64,000 bases of DNA from Paenibacillus sp. V4I3 (GTDB lineage: Bacteria > Bacillota > Bacilli > Paenibacillales > NBRC-103111): assembly GCF_030817215.1 (NCBI RefSeq), contig NZ_JAUSZA010000001.1, forward strand, positions 2,392,501 to 2,456,500. The letters are read 5' to 3'. Every line of letters begins with the position of its first letter. Positions within the stretch are counted from its first letter, which is position 1. This document shows, piece after piece, positions 54,850 to 63,986 of the stretch. Made by a program: the position numbers and the translations under genes. The notes beneath the pieces are model-generated. The model was not told where the DNA came from and ran no database searches. It saw only the letters and a list, made by a program, of their open reading frames with translations.

Positions 54850-56624
54850 ACAAAATCATAAACACGGATACACATACATTTACTTTATCGGGAGAGGACC
54901 ATCGGTTTACCGTCTCTCTATTTGCGGAAAAATTGCAGGAAGGCCTCGATCTCATTACGCTGCAATTGAAAGCGGAGGAGGCGCTGACGCCTCCCGTTTT
55001 TACGCTTGGTTGGTCGCATCCTGCTTGTGATATTCAGGGCAGTTGGCATCCAGCCCAGGACCGGAATAAGAGTTTCAAGGCCGACTGGATGCGCACATTA
55101 CGTTCCAACGCGGCTGCGTCGGCTCCGATTTATGCCTTATTTAATAGCGTAGGTCGCAATAGACTGACATTTGCTTATTCGGATGCACTTAACACGGTGC
55201 ACTACTCGGGAGGCATCAGCGAGGAAACGGCCGATTTCCATTGCCGCGTCCAATTGTTTACAGAAACGACGGTGCCTTTCACTTCTTATGAGGCGAAGCT
55301 TCTCGTAGATACGAGAGATATTCCTTATTATGAAAGCCTTCAGGGCGTTCAAGAGTGGTGGAGCGCCATGCCGGAATATCGCCCGGCGTTCGTTCCTGCG
55401 GCTGCCAAGGAACCCATGTATTCGACCTGGTACAGTATGCATCAAAATGTAACAGACGCACATATCGAAGAGCAATGCCGTATCGCCAAGAAGTTGGGGA
55501 TGGAAGCCGTCATTGTGGATGATGGCTGGCAGACGGAAGATAACCGCCGGGGTTATGCGTACTGCGGTGATTGGGAGACTTATGAGGGTAAATTCCCTGA
55601 TATGAAGCGGCATGTTGATGCGGTTCATGAGTTAGGCATGAAATTTATCCTCTGGTACTCAGTACCATTTATCGGTAAATACAGTAAGGTGTGGGATCGA
55701 TTCAAAGATAAGATTCTGCGATTTAATGAAAATCATGGGGCAGCCGTGCTCGATCCGAGATACCCTGATGTCCGAGAGTATATCATAAATAAATATGAAG
55801 AAGCGGTGAAAGAATGGGGCTTGGACGGCTTCAAGCTTGATTTCATTGATACGTTCTATTCGCCTGAGCTTCAGCTTCCCTCAACAGTCCCCGGCAAGGA
55901 TTATGAGTCTATACCTGAAGCCGTTGACCGTCTATTGACAGACTCTATCGGCAGATTGAGAGAATTGAATCCCGATATCATGATCGAATTCCGCCAGATG
56001 TATATCGGTCCTGCCATGCGCAAATACGGCAATATGTTCCGTGCAGCCGATTGTCCGAACGACAGCATCCAGAACCGAGTGCGTACGTTGGACATCAGGC
56101 TGATCTGCGGAGATACGGCATCTCATGCCGATATGATCATGTGGCACCCGGAGGAACCCGTGGAAAGCGCCGCCTTACAGTTGATTAACTGTTTATTTTC
56201 GGTGCCTCAGGTATCGGTCCTCTTGGATAGGCTGCCTTCCAACCATTTGAAGATGCTCGAATACTGGCTTTCCTTCTGGAAGGAGAACCGTGATCTGTTG
56301 TTAGACGGCCCGATTGAGCCAATGAATCCGGAGCTGATGTATCCGCTAGTCCGAGCTGTAAAAGAGGATAGAGGGATTATTGTCGCTTATCATGAGCGAA
56401 TTGTGCCTATAGATGCATCGACACCGGTGTCCCAGTGGATCGTGGTAAATGGCAGAAGACAGGATGGACTCTATTTGGAGGCGTCTGGTGTAGTTGGAGC
56501 GGTTAAGGTGGTTATTAAAAACTGCTGTGGGGAAATCGTAGAGGAGCTGTCTGCCATGCTGACGTCAGGCATTCATAAGCTTGCGATTCCGGCTTCGGGG
56601 CTCGCGACCATTTCTATTTTATAG
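54846..56624 (+). CDS. Alpha-galactosidase-like enzyme, GH36/clan GH-D
   Basis: A 592-residue enzyme shorter than the first GH36. An N-terminal beta domain to ~165 precedes the barrel, with MYSTWYSMHQNVTDAHIEEQ, AVIVDDGWQTEDN, GMKFILWYSVPFIG, the nucleophile in GFKLDFIDTF (Asp ~331) and the acid/base in FRAADCPND (Asp ~401). A C-terminal beta domain ends in IPASGLATISIL. The layout fits GH36 subgroups in which the insertion is short. It is likely to act on a galactoside with a different linkage or length from the 52.5 kb enzyme. ATG 54846 overlaps the small ORF. Confidence 0.87.
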   Translation: MNKIINTDTHTFTLSGEDHRFTVSLFAEKLQEGLDLITLQLKAEEALTPPVFTLGWSHPACDIQGSWHPAQDRNKSFKADWMRTLRSNAAASAPIYALFNSVGRNRLTFAYSDALNTVHYSGGISEETADFHCRVQLFTETTVPFTSYEAKLLVDTRDIPYYESLQGVQEWWSAMPEYRPAFVPAAAKEPMYSTWYSMHQNVTDAHIEEQCRIAKKLGMEAVIVDDGWQTEDNRRGYAYCGDWETYEGKFPDMKRHVDAVHELGMKFILWYSVPFIGKYSKVWDRFKDKILRFNENHGAAVLDPRYPDVREYIINKYEEAVKEWGLDGFKLDFIDTFYSPELQLPSTVPGKDYESIPEAVDRLLTDSIGRLRELNPDIMIEFRQMYIGPAMRKYGNMFRAADCPNDSIQNRVRTLDIRLICGDTASHADMIMWHPEEPVESAALQLINCLFSVPQVSVLLDRLPSNHLKMLEYWLSFWKENRDLLLDGPIEPMNPELMYPLVRAVKEDRGIIVAYHERIVPIDASTPVSQWIVVNGRRQDGLYLEASGVVGAVKVVIKNCCGEIVEELSAMLTSGIHKLAIPASGLATISIL

Positions 56625-56662
56625 AACCAAAAATCAAGGCACGTACACTAGGGGGATCATCG

Positions 56663-57655
56663 ATGAACTACTTAGCTAATGAAGGAAGATATGCTGAAAT
56701 GCCTTATCATCGGAGCGGAAAGAGCGGTCTTAAGCTGCCTCTGATCTCTTTTGGATTATGGCATAATTTTGGAAGCGTCGATCTATTCGAGAACAGTAGG
56801 GCTCTGGCGCGCCATGCGTTTGATTTGGGGATTACCCATTTCGATCTTGCGAATAACTATGGTCCATCGGCAGGCTCGGCAGAGGAAACGTTCGGACAAA
56901 TTCTGAAGAAGGATTTGCACCCGTACCGTGATGAGCTGATCATTGCAACCAAAGCAGGCTATCGCATGTGGGACGGTCCTTATGGGGAGCGGGGCTCCCG
57001 CAAAAGTATGCTCGCCAGCCTCGACCAGAGCTTAAAGCGACTTGGCATGGATTATGTTGATATTTATTATTCGCACCGTTTTGACGCTGAAACGCCTTTG
57101 GAAGAAACAATGGGCGCCTTGGATCAGGCTGTTCGTCAGGGAAAAGCGCTGTATGTGGGTGTGTCCAACTATAATGCAGAGCAAACGGAGCAAGCAGCAG
57201 CAATATTGAAAGGTCTCGGCACTCCGTTCATCATCCATCAAGTACACTATTCGATGTTCGAAAGACGGTTGGAGCAGGGCCTGCAAGACATTTTGGCAAG
57301 AGAAGGCGTGGGGTCAATCGCTTATAGCCCTCTAGCCAGAGGACTGCTGACGGATCGTTATTTGCAAAACATTCCGGCGGATTCCCGTGCAGCAGGTGGC
57401 AGTATGTTCCTAAGGCCTCAGGATATTACCGAGGAAAAGATCGCTAAGTCTCGTCTTTTGAATATATTAGCTCAGGAGCGAGGGCAAAGCCTTGCACAGA
57501 TGGCTTTAGCTTGGGTTCTTCGCAAGGGATATGTTACCTCCGCATTAATTGGGGCAAGTAAAGTGAGTCAGCTAGACGATAATGTGGCAGCCTTGAAGCA
57601 GCCTACTTTCACTCAGGAAGAATTGGATCTTATCGATCAAATTCTTGGGGGTTGA
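56663..57655 (+). CDS. Aldo/keto reductase (L-glyceraldehyde-3-phosphate reductase type)
   Basis: A 330-residue NADPH-dependent reductase. The N-terminal RSGKSGLKLPLISFGLWHNFGS and FDLGITHFDLANNYGPSAGSAEETFG (catalytic Asp and Tyr), IATKAGYRM (Lys) and YYSHRFD (His) match the YghZ-type subgroup, which reduces L-glyceraldehyde-3-phosphate and methylglyoxal. The end ALAWVLRKGYVTSALIGAS is typical. ATG 56663 follows AGGGGGATC. It lies 38 bases after the galactosidase, probably in the same operon, and could handle aldehydes from sugar breakdown. Confidence 0.92.
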   Translation: MNYLANEGRYAEMPYHRSGKSGLKLPLISFGLWHNFGSVDLFENSRALARHAFDLGITHFDLANNYGPSAGSAEETFGQILKKDLHPYRDELIIATKAGYRMWDGPYGERGSRKSMLASLDQSLKRLGMDYVDIYYSHRFDAETPLEETMGALDQAVRQGKALYVGVSNYNAEQTEQAAAILKGLGTPFIIHQVHYSMFERRLEQGLQDILAREGVGSIAYSPLARGLLTDRYLQNIPADSRAAGGSMFLRPQDITEEKIAKSRLLNILAQERGQSLAQMALAWVLRKGYVTSALIGASKVSQLDDNVAALKQPTFTQEELDLIDQILGG

Positions 57656-57740
57656 AGTTTGGCAGGATTTGCTCTATTGGGAACCGAAGTATACGGAGCG
57701 ATGGGAAAGCCTCATCATTAAATACAGAAGAGGGTTGAGT

Positions 57741-58703
57741 ATGCTAATCCGATTGAATAAAGTACTCGAAAAAGCGATGCCTTTTGTAACGCCATCTGCT
57801 GTTATTGTTGGGTTAATTAGCTCAGCTTGGCTGCATCATCTTAGCTTTCTAGTCCCGTGGATATTTGCTGCAATGACGTTTGCTGGAAGCATTGGATCTA
57901 ATTTTAAGGATTTACAAAAGGTGATGATGCATCCGCTGCCGATTATAGCTAACTTTATCATTCTGCATCTGGCAATGCCGATACTGGGATGGGCGGCCGG
58001 TTCAATATTTTTCCCTGGAGATGATTTGACACAGACTGGATTTGTTCTCCTGTTCGTTATTCCTACCGGAGTTGTCAGCTTGGTGTGGGTTACCATATAT
58101 GGGGGAAATATAGCGCTCACTTTGGCGCTCATCTTACTGGACACGCTTTTATCTCCATTGATTGTGCCGCTAAGCCTCTCTCTCATCGTTGGAGCTAAGG
58201 TACATATGGACCAATGGGATATTATGAGGGGGCTATTCTTAATGGTTGTGATCCCTTCATTGATTGGTATGGTGCTTAATCAATGGACAAAAGGCAGAAT
58301 TAAAATCACCTGGGGGCCGCGATTGGCGCCTTTTTCAAAAATAGGACTTTTTGTGGTGGTTGCGATTAATTCTTCGGTCATAGCTCCCTATCTGAAAAAC
58401 ATGAATGGTCAGTTGGTAAAAATTATTGCTGTTTCTTTCGCATGTGCAACCATTGGATATTTGGCAGGATGGCTAGTATCCCGGATGATGAGATGGGACC
58501 GCGAAGTCACCATTGCCCTCACCTTCAATTCAGGGATGCGAAACTTGAGTGCGGGTGCAGTGCTCGCTATCAGCTTTTTTCCGCCGCCTGTGGCGCTTCC
58601 GGTTGTCGCAGGTATGCTGTTTCAACAAATCCTGGCGGCTTTATATGGGCAGCGTCTGGCTAAAAAGTACGGCATAAATGGTCATACAGCCAAGGCAGCC
58701 TAA
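57741..58703 (+). CDS. BASS (bile acid:sodium symporter) family transporter
   Basis: A 320-residue membrane protein with nine to ten predicted spans. Signature pieces are FAGSIGSNFKDLQKV near residue 50, LLFVIPTGVVSLVWVTIYGGN near 120 (unwound helix with Pro/Gly) and TFNSGMRNLSAGAVLA near 265, the second crossing helix. Bacterial members are Na+-coupled carriers for pantoate, pyruvate and other organic anions, rarely bile acids. It starts at ATG 57741 after AGAGGG and ends the galactoside operon. It may import or export an organic acid linked to the pathway. Confidence 0.85.
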   Translation: MLIRLNKVLEKAMPFVTPSAVIVGLISSAWLHHLSFLVPWIFAAMTFAGSIGSNFKDLQKVMMHPLPIIANFIILHLAMPILGWAAGSIFFPGDDLTQTGFVLLFVIPTGVVSLVWVTIYGGNIALTLALILLDTLLSPLIVPLSLSLIVGAKVHMDQWDIMRGLFLMVVIPSLIGMVLNQWTKGRIKITWGPRLAPFSKIGLFVVVAINSSVIAPYLKNMNGQLVKIIAVSFACATIGYLAGWLVSRMMRWDREVTIALTFNSGMRNLSAGAVLAISFFPPPVALPVVAGMLFQQILAALYGQRLAKKYGINGHTAKAA

Positions 58704-58782
58704 AAATGAGGATTCACTTGGAGAGAATGAAGTTAAATGGGAAAATAGCTAGTATTATCCCAATGTTCTTCACAACGAATGA

Positions 58783-58985
58783 TCAAGACCCTTCCGAGGT
58801 TATATTTTTCGTTCCGTAATTTCTTTTTTTCACAAGCGAAAGCTTCAAAACAAACCCAAAAGAATTCCAGACACAGCCCCGAAAATCCCCCATATAATAG
58901 GGCCCCATTTCAATATATAACCATAAATGGATCCAAGGAGCATGAGACACGTTCCAAATGTCTCTATAACGTACGATTTTGTCAC
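58783..58985 (-). pseudogene. Frameshifted remnant of a small membrane protein
   Basis: On the minus strand, from GTG 58985, a 46-codon frame reads VTKSYVIETFGTCLMLLGSI, then GYILKWGPIIWGIFGAVSGI, and stops at 58845. In the next frame the sequence goes on sensibly as GFVLKLSLVKKRNYGTKN down to 58783. A one-base indel near 58850-58857 would join them to a ~65-residue protein with two Gly-rich spans and a basic tail. I do not know the family. No clear ribosome site precedes the GTG. The rest of 58704-59295 holds only the liv promoter. Confidence 0.4.
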
Positions 58986-59227
58986 CGTTCCTTAAATGGG
59001 CATTTCAAAATTAGTTTTTTTGTTATTTTCCACGGCTGAAACGTAAGCATCATAAAAAATAAAAGCTGGCCCTGGTTCGTCGAAATGGAGGGATTTGATT
59101 CAATACCATATTTAATCAACAAAGAAAGGAGCATTGCCGTAATGGCAGGCTCTGTTTTGTTTTATATAGTGTATGAACATTCTCTGTTTGTTTGAAATTA
59201 TGTAAATGTGTTCCATAATTTAATATA

Positions 59228-59257
59228 TTGACACTTAGTTAGTAAATTTGTTACATT
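59228..59257 (+). promoter_or_regulatory. Probable promoter of the liv operon
   Basis: TTGACA at 59228-59233 and TACATT at 59252-59257 with an 18-base spacer, in a very AT-rich stretch; the binding-protein ATG lies 39 bases after the -10. Confidence 0.6.
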
Positions 59258-59295
59258 TCTCATTATTACTATTTATTTTTAAAGGGAGATGCAGC

Positions 59296-60465
59296 ATGAG
59301 ACAGAGAAAAGTAATGATTACAATGCTTTCCGCGGTTTTGAGCGTATCGCTGTTGGCAGGCTGTGGAGCTCAACCTGAGGCAAAAGACAACGAGGCGGGA
59401 GCAGCAGCCGGTAAAGGCGAGCAAGTAGCTAAAATCGGTTATATCGGATTTATTTCCGGAAGCGGGGCGGCTTATGGGGAAGCCCAGAAACAAGGTTTAG
59501 AGCTTGCCAAAACCGAGTTAAACGAAATAAATAAAGGTAATCTTAAAATTGAACTGCTTATCGAAGACTCGGCCGGCAAGAAAGAGAGCGCTATCAACGC
59601 GGCTAATAAATTGATTAACCAAGATAAAGTGGTTGGGATCATCGGTCCGACCCTGTCCGGCGAAATGTTTGCTGTTGGACCGGTCGCAACTGAAGCGGAA
59701 ACGCCAATTCTCGGAATTTCCAATACGGCTGAAGGCATTAATGATATTGGCGAATACGTATTCCGTAATTCTTTGCCTGAATCGGTAGCAATTCCTGCTG
59801 CCATGGATGCGGCTGTTAAGAAGTATGGCATTAAAAAAGCAGCGTTCATTTACTCGAAAAATGACGATTTCTCCGTGTCCGGATTTAAAACGATGAAGGC
59901 AACGGCTGAAAAAGTGGGATTGCAAAATTTGGGTGAAGAAACGTTCTCTAATGGGGATGTGGATTTCGCTGCACAGTTGACCAAGATCAAAGCAACCAAT
60001 CCGGATGCGTTATTCGTATCGGCTTTATATAAGGAAGGTTCCTTGGTCGTGAAAAAAGCGCGTGAAATTGGTTTGAATGTACCGATTATCGGCGGCAACG
60101 GCTTCAATAACCCGCAAGTGTTGGAGATTGCCGGTAAAACGGCGGAAGGGCTTGTCGTAGCAACCCCGTTCAGCACGGATAAAAAAGATGACAATGTACA
60201 GAAGTTCGTGAAAAACTATGAAGCGAAATACGGCAAAAAGCCGGATCAGTTTGCTGCTCAGGCTTATGACGGCTTGTACATTATCGCTCAATCGCTGCTG
60301 AAAACGAAAAAAGCTGCCGATCGCCATGCTTTGCGTGACGAATTGGCCAAGCTGAAGGATTTCAATGGCGTATCCGGAAAGCTTTCTTTTGATGAAAAAC
60401 GGAATCCGATCGGCGTGCCGGTTGTCGTTACGATTAAAGACGGTAAGTTTGTTCCTTTCGAATAG
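59296..60465 (+). CDS. livJ: Branched-chain amino-acid-type ABC substrate-binding lipoprotein
   Basis: A 389-residue binding protein of the LivJ class. The signal ends in SLLAGCGAQ (Cys ~22). The mature protein begins AKIGYIGFISGSGAAYGEAQKQGLEL and includes NKLINQDKVVGIIGPTLSGE, IPAAMDAAVKKYGIKKAAFIYS and PDQFAAQAYDGLYIIAQSL, the usual bilobed type I fold. It should capture branched-chain amino acids, or possibly amides or other amino acids, since the family is broad. ATG 59296 follows AAAGGGAGA. A hairpin separates it from the permease genes. Confidence 0.92.
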   Translation: MRQRKVMITMLSAVLSVSLLAGCGAQPEAKDNEAGAAAGKGEQVAKIGYIGFISGSGAAYGEAQKQGLELAKTELNEINKGNLKIELLIEDSAGKKESAINAANKLINQDKVVGIIGPTLSGEMFAVGPVATEAETPILGISNTAEGINDIGEYVFRNSLPESVAIPAAMDAAVKKYGIKKAAFIYSKNDDFSVSGFKTMKATAEKVGLQNLGEETFSNGDVDFAAQLTKIKATNPDALFVSALYKEGSLVVKKAREIGLNVPIIGGNGFNNPQVLEIAGKTAEGLVVATPFSTDKKDDNVQKFVKNYEAKYGKKPDQFAAQAYDGLYIIAQSLLKTKKAADRHALRDELAKLKDFNGVSGKLSFDEKRNPIGVPVVVTIKDGKFVPFE

Positions 60466-60494
60466 GAACACTTTCAAAATAATAGCGATACCAA

Positions 60495-60525
60495 GTTACC
60501 CGGGCGCTGCCCGGGTAACTGTTTT
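60495..60525 (+). terminator. Hairpin between livJ and livH
   Basis: Perfect 11-base G+C-rich arms GTTACCCGGGC (60495-60505) and GCCCGGGTAAC (60509-60519) with a GCT loop, then TGTTTTGC. Inside an operon it probably causes partial termination or protects the livJ transcript, giving more binding protein than channel. Confidence 0.7.
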
Positions 60526-60558
60526 GCTAATCACATTTTGAACATAGGAGGAGAAATC

Positions 60559-61422
60559 ATGATTTGGCAGCAGCTATTCAACGGATTAACCGTCGGAAGT
60601 ACATATTCGTTGATCGCAATCGGCTATACGCTCATATTTGGTGTGCTGCGTATTATTAATATGGCACATGGTCAGATCTTTATTTTTGGATCGCTTGTTG
60701 GTTTAAGCCTTGCTGTTAATTCCGGATTGCCGATTGGTTTTGCATTTCCAGTGGCCGTAATCGTATCCGGAATCCTGGGTCTTGGACTTGAATTCACAGC
60801 GCTGCGGCCTCTGAGGAAAAAGAACGTGCCGCATTTGGCTTCTTTAATTAGTACCATCGGCTTCGCTATTCTTATGGAAGAATTAACTCATGTGTTCTTC
60901 GGTGCAGATTCTCGTTCGGTGCCAGCGGTCGGCACGACAATTCTGCATATGGGTCCGGTGCAGTTGCGTATTGCAGATCTTATTATCATCGGTGTCTCGC
61001 TGTTTTTAATGATTGTTTTACATTATTGGATTCAAAAGACCAAAATGGGCAAAGCGCTTAGAGCAACTGCGGAGAATGTCGAAACGGCTGGTATTCTAGG
61101 CATCAATACGAATGCTATCATCATTATGACTGTCATGATTGCTTCGGGACTAGGCGGCATTGCCGGTATGCTGATCGGGATCACATATTCCGCGCTGATA
61201 CCCACTATGGGTCTCACATTGGGATTCAAGGGATTGGCTGCACTTATCCTTGGCGGAGTTGGCAGTATACCCGGTGCCATGGTGTGCGGCATTATTATCG
61301 GTTTGTCTGAAGTTTTGGCCGTCGCCTATGGTGATTCCTCGTACAGGGATGCCGTTGCCTTCGGCATGATTATTATCATCCTGCTCATCAGGCCGCAGGG
61401 CTTGTTTGGGAAAAAAGCGTAA
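60559..61422 (+). CDS. livH: Branched-chain amino-acid ABC transporter permease LivH
   Basis: A 287-residue membrane protein. Diagnostic pieces are FNGLTVGSTYSLIAIGYTLIFGVLRIINMAHG at the N-terminus and GKALRATAENVETAGILGIN near residue 165, the ATPase contact loop; C-terminal IILLIRPQGLFG. ATG 60559 follows AGGAGGAGA, preferred over an in-frame ATG at 60538. It pairs with LivM. Confidence 0.95.
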   Translation: MIWQQLFNGLTVGSTYSLIAIGYTLIFGVLRIINMAHGQIFIFGSLVGLSLAVNSGLPIGFAFPVAVIVSGILGLGLEFTALRPLRKKNVPHLASLISTIGFAILMEELTHVFFGADSRSVPAVGTTILHMGPVQLRIADLIIIGVSLFLMIVLHYWIQKTKMGKALRATAENVETAGILGINTNAIIIMTVMIASGLGGIAGMLIGITYSALIPTMGLTLGFKGLAALILGGVGSIPGAMVCGIIIGLSEVLAVAYGDSSYRDAVAFGMIIIILLIRPQGLFGKKA

Positions 61423-61439
61423 GGGGGACAGAAGAGAAG

Positions 61440-62390
61440 ATGGACTTGCTAAATCCTTATACGCTGCAGGTAATTACATTTATGGTTTTAAATTTAATTT
61501 TGGCCATTAGCATTTATATCACGTTATCTACGGGGCAGCTTTCGCTCGGACATGCAGGTTTTATGAGCATTGGCGCATATACCACTGCAATTGCCACCAA
61601 ATCGGCGGATTTGTCGCTTATAGTTGCACTGATTGTAGCCGTTATCCTTACTGGAGTCGTTGCCTTACTTGTCGGTTATCCGACATTAAGGCTGCACGGG
61701 TTATATCTGGCTATTGCCACCCTTGGTTTCGGGGAAGTCGTCCGGGTTATTATGCTCAACCTAGAAGTGACCAATGGAGCGCTGGGGTTGACCGGTTTGA
61801 AATCGATCGGAACACGGTTATATGATTTGGAAAAATTAATAGGAATCAGCGCATCGGATTGGGGCATTTCTGTTTCGCAAATGAAAGCATTATCGACCTT
61901 AATCGCAATGATTCTGTTGTTCATCGTCATTTTGCTGTGCCAAATCCGTTTGAACCGCTCCCGGGTTGGCCGTGCGTTCAGTGCCATCCGCGCAGACGAG
62001 ACGGCGGCACGCGCAATGGGTATCAATATCACGTATTACAAGATGCTTGCTTATTTGATCGGTTCCATGATGGCTGGTCTGGGAGGCGGAATCTATGCCC
62101 ATCTGACGACGACCATCACGCCTGACGATTTCAATTACCACCGGGTTGTGGAAATATTATCATTCGCCGTTATCGGCGGCTCGGAAGTCCTTATCGGTCC
62201 GCTCTTTGGGGCGACGCTGTTGACGGGACTACCGGAGTTTTTACGTGTCTTGTCCGAATACAAAATGATTTTCTACGGCAGTTTGTTAATTCTGGTCATG
62301 GCTTTCCGCCCGCATGGGTTGATAACTGCCAGTACGTTCTCCAAATGGAAAAAACGCAAAAACAAAACTTCCGGCAAAGGGGGCCAATAG
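61440..62390 (+). CDS. livM: Branched-chain amino-acid ABC transporter permease LivM
   Basis: A 316-residue membrane protein with STGQLSLGHAGFMSIGAYTTA near residue 30, YPTLRLHGLYLAIATLGFGEVVR near 80, and the contact loop GRAFSAIRADETAARAMGIN near 180, all typical of LivM. Ends in a basic Lys-rich tail. ATG 61440 lies 17 bases after livH, and the stop is one base before the livG start. Confidence 0.95.
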   Translation: MDLLNPYTLQVITFMVLNLILAISIYITLSTGQLSLGHAGFMSIGAYTTAIATKSADLSLIVALIVAVILTGVVALLVGYPTLRLHGLYLAIATLGFGEVVRVIMLNLEVTNGALGLTGLKSIGTRLYDLEKLIGISASDWGISVSQMKALSTLIAMILLFIVILLCQIRLNRSRVGRAFSAIRADETAARAMGINITYYKMLAYLIGSMMAGLGGGIYAHLTTTITPDDFNYHRVVEILSFAVIGGSEVLIGPLFGATLLTGLPEFLRVLSEYKMIFYGSLLILVMAFRPHGLITASTFSKWKKRKNKTSGKGGQ

Positions 62391-62391
62391 C

Positions 62392-63153
62392 ATGCTGCTC
62401 GAATTAAAACAAATAGGTAAAACATTCGGCGGTATTAAGGCGCTGTCGGACGTTAATTTTGCTATAGATCCAGGCCAGATTCTCGGCTTGATCGGACCTA
62501 ATGGGGCTGGTAAAACAACGATTTTCAACATGATCACGGGCATTTTCTCGCCAACCACAGGAAGCATTACGTTTGAAGGAACGAATTTGGTGAATATGCC
62601 TCCCCATCAAATAACAGGACTTGGCATCGCGCGGACCTTTCAAAATATCCGTCTGTTCGGCCATATGAGCGCTTTAGAAAACATCAAAGTCGGGATGCAT
62701 TCGGTAACGAGATCCGGCTTCTGGGCCTCTTTATTGCATCTGCCCCTCCAAAAGAAAGAGGAGGCTCATGTATGGGAACGGTCCATGGAGCTGCTCGAAT
62801 TCGTTGGCTTGAAAGACGTCGCCGACATCCGATCCGATACGCTTGCGTATGGGCAGCAGCGCAAACTTGAAATCGCTCGTGCGCTTGCGACGAATCCGAA
62901 ACTGCTTTTGCTTGATGAACCGGCAGCGGGAATGATCGAAAGCGAGACGCTCCAGCTGATGGAGCTCATCCGCAAAATTCGTGACAACGGTACGACGGTG
63001 TTGCTTGTAGAGCATGATATGCCTCTAGTAATGAACCTATGCGATAAAGTGGTTTGCATCAATTTCGGGGTGAAAATTGCTGAAGGCCCGCCAGAAGTAA
63101 TCCAAAACCATCCCGATGTCATCGAAGCTTACCTCGGGAAGGAGGATGAGTAA
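62392..63153 (+). CDS. livG: Branched-chain amino-acid ABC transporter ATPase LivG
   Basis: A 253-residue ATPase. Walker A is GPNGAGKTT near residue 36, the signature motif is LAYGQQRKLEIARAL near 145 (Ala for the usual Ser in LSYGQ), Walker B is LLLLDEPAAGM, and the switch His lies in LLVEHDM. The IFNMITGIFSPTTGSITFEG stretch is LivG-specific. It overlaps livF by one base. Works as heterodimer with LivF. Confidence 0.95.
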   Translation: MLLELKQIGKTFGGIKALSDVNFAIDPGQILGLIGPNGAGKTTIFNMITGIFSPTTGSITFEGTNLVNMPPHQITGLGIARTFQNIRLFGHMSALENIKVGMHSVTRSGFWASLLHLPLQKKEEAHVWERSMELLEFVGLKDVADIRSDTLAYGQQRKLEIARALATNPKLLLLDEPAAGMIESETLQLMELIRKIRDNGTTVLLVEHDMPLVMNLCDKVVCINFGVKIAEGPPEVIQNHPDVIEAYLGKEDE

Positions 63154-63869
63154 TGCTTACGATCCAGAATCTAGAAACGTATTATGGCAACATTCGCGCT
63201 TTAAAGGGAATCTCGCTCGAAGTGCCCGCAGGGAAAATCGTCTCCCTGATTGGAGCTAATGGGGCAGGGAAGTCTACGACGATGAAGACGGTCGCTGGGG
63301 TACTTACGCCGCGGAACGGTTCGATTACCCTTAACGGCAAACAAGTACAGGGAATGAGGCCGCACCAACTGGTGAAAGAAGGACTGGCTCTAGTGCCGGA
63401 AGGCCGACAGGTGCTTGCTCCGATGACCGTGTTCGAAAACCTTGAGTTAGGCGCTTATCAGCGCAGTGATCGTCAAGTTATTCAGCAGGACATCGAGAAG
63501 ATGTTCGCGTGGTTCCCGATTCTGAAAGAACGGGTGAACCAGCTTGCCGGAACCATGTCCGGCGGACAGCAGCAAATGCTTGCCATCGCACGGGCGCTGA
63601 TGTCTAGGCCAAAGCTCTTGCTGCTAGATGAGCCTTCCATGGGCCTTGCTCCGATTGTTGTGGCGGATATTTTTAAGGTTATTCAGCAAATTAATCAAGA
63701 AGGAACAACCGTGTTGATCGTGGAACAGAACGTTCGACAGGTGCTTAAGATTGCTCATTACGGGTATGTTCTCGAATCCGGACAAATTGTACTAAGCGGT
63801 GAGGCGCAAGATTTGCTGCACAATGATCGGGTAAAAGAAGCGTATCTCGGCGGAAAGAAACACGCATGA
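63153..63869 (+). CDS. livF: Branched-chain amino-acid ABC transporter ATPase LivF
   Basis: A 238-residue ATPase. It starts with LETYYGNIRALKGISLEVP, Walker A is GANGAGKST near residue 37, LVPEGRQVLAPMTVFENLE is the LivF-specific stretch, the signature is MSGGQQQMLAIARAL, and Walker B LLLLDEPSMGLAP. ATG 63153 overlaps the livG stop by one base. Last gene of the operon; no hairpin terminator is evident in the 118 bases that follow. Confidence 0.95.
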   Translation: MLTIQNLETYYGNIRALKGISLEVPAGKIVSLIGANGAGKSTTMKTVAGVLTPRNGSITLNGKQVQGMRPHQLVKEGLALVPEGRQVLAPMTVFENLELGAYQRSDRQVIQQDIEKMFAWFPILKERVNQLAGTMSGGQQQMLAIARALMSRPKLLLLDEPSMGLAPIVVADIFKVIQQINQEGTTVLIVEQNVRQVLKIAHYGYVLESGQIVLSGEAQDLLHNDRVKEAYLGGKKHA

Positions 63870-63986
63870 ATGTTTACGAATAATAGAAGGTTAACGTTGG
63901 CGGCGGCGAATTGTGGATTTGATACACCACGGCTCGTCTCCATGTTGTAAATCCGCAAAAACGAAAAGCAAAAGGAGCTCAGCCAG

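Noticed and set aside
58779..59039. Plus-strand 86-codon frame
   Set aside because: It is the antisense of the membrane-protein remnant, has no ribosome site and a composition unlike a protein.
59040..59295. T-box or S-box riboswitch in the liv leader
   Set aside because: No T-box sequence (TGGNACCGCG), no SAM-type core and too short a leader from the predicted promoter.
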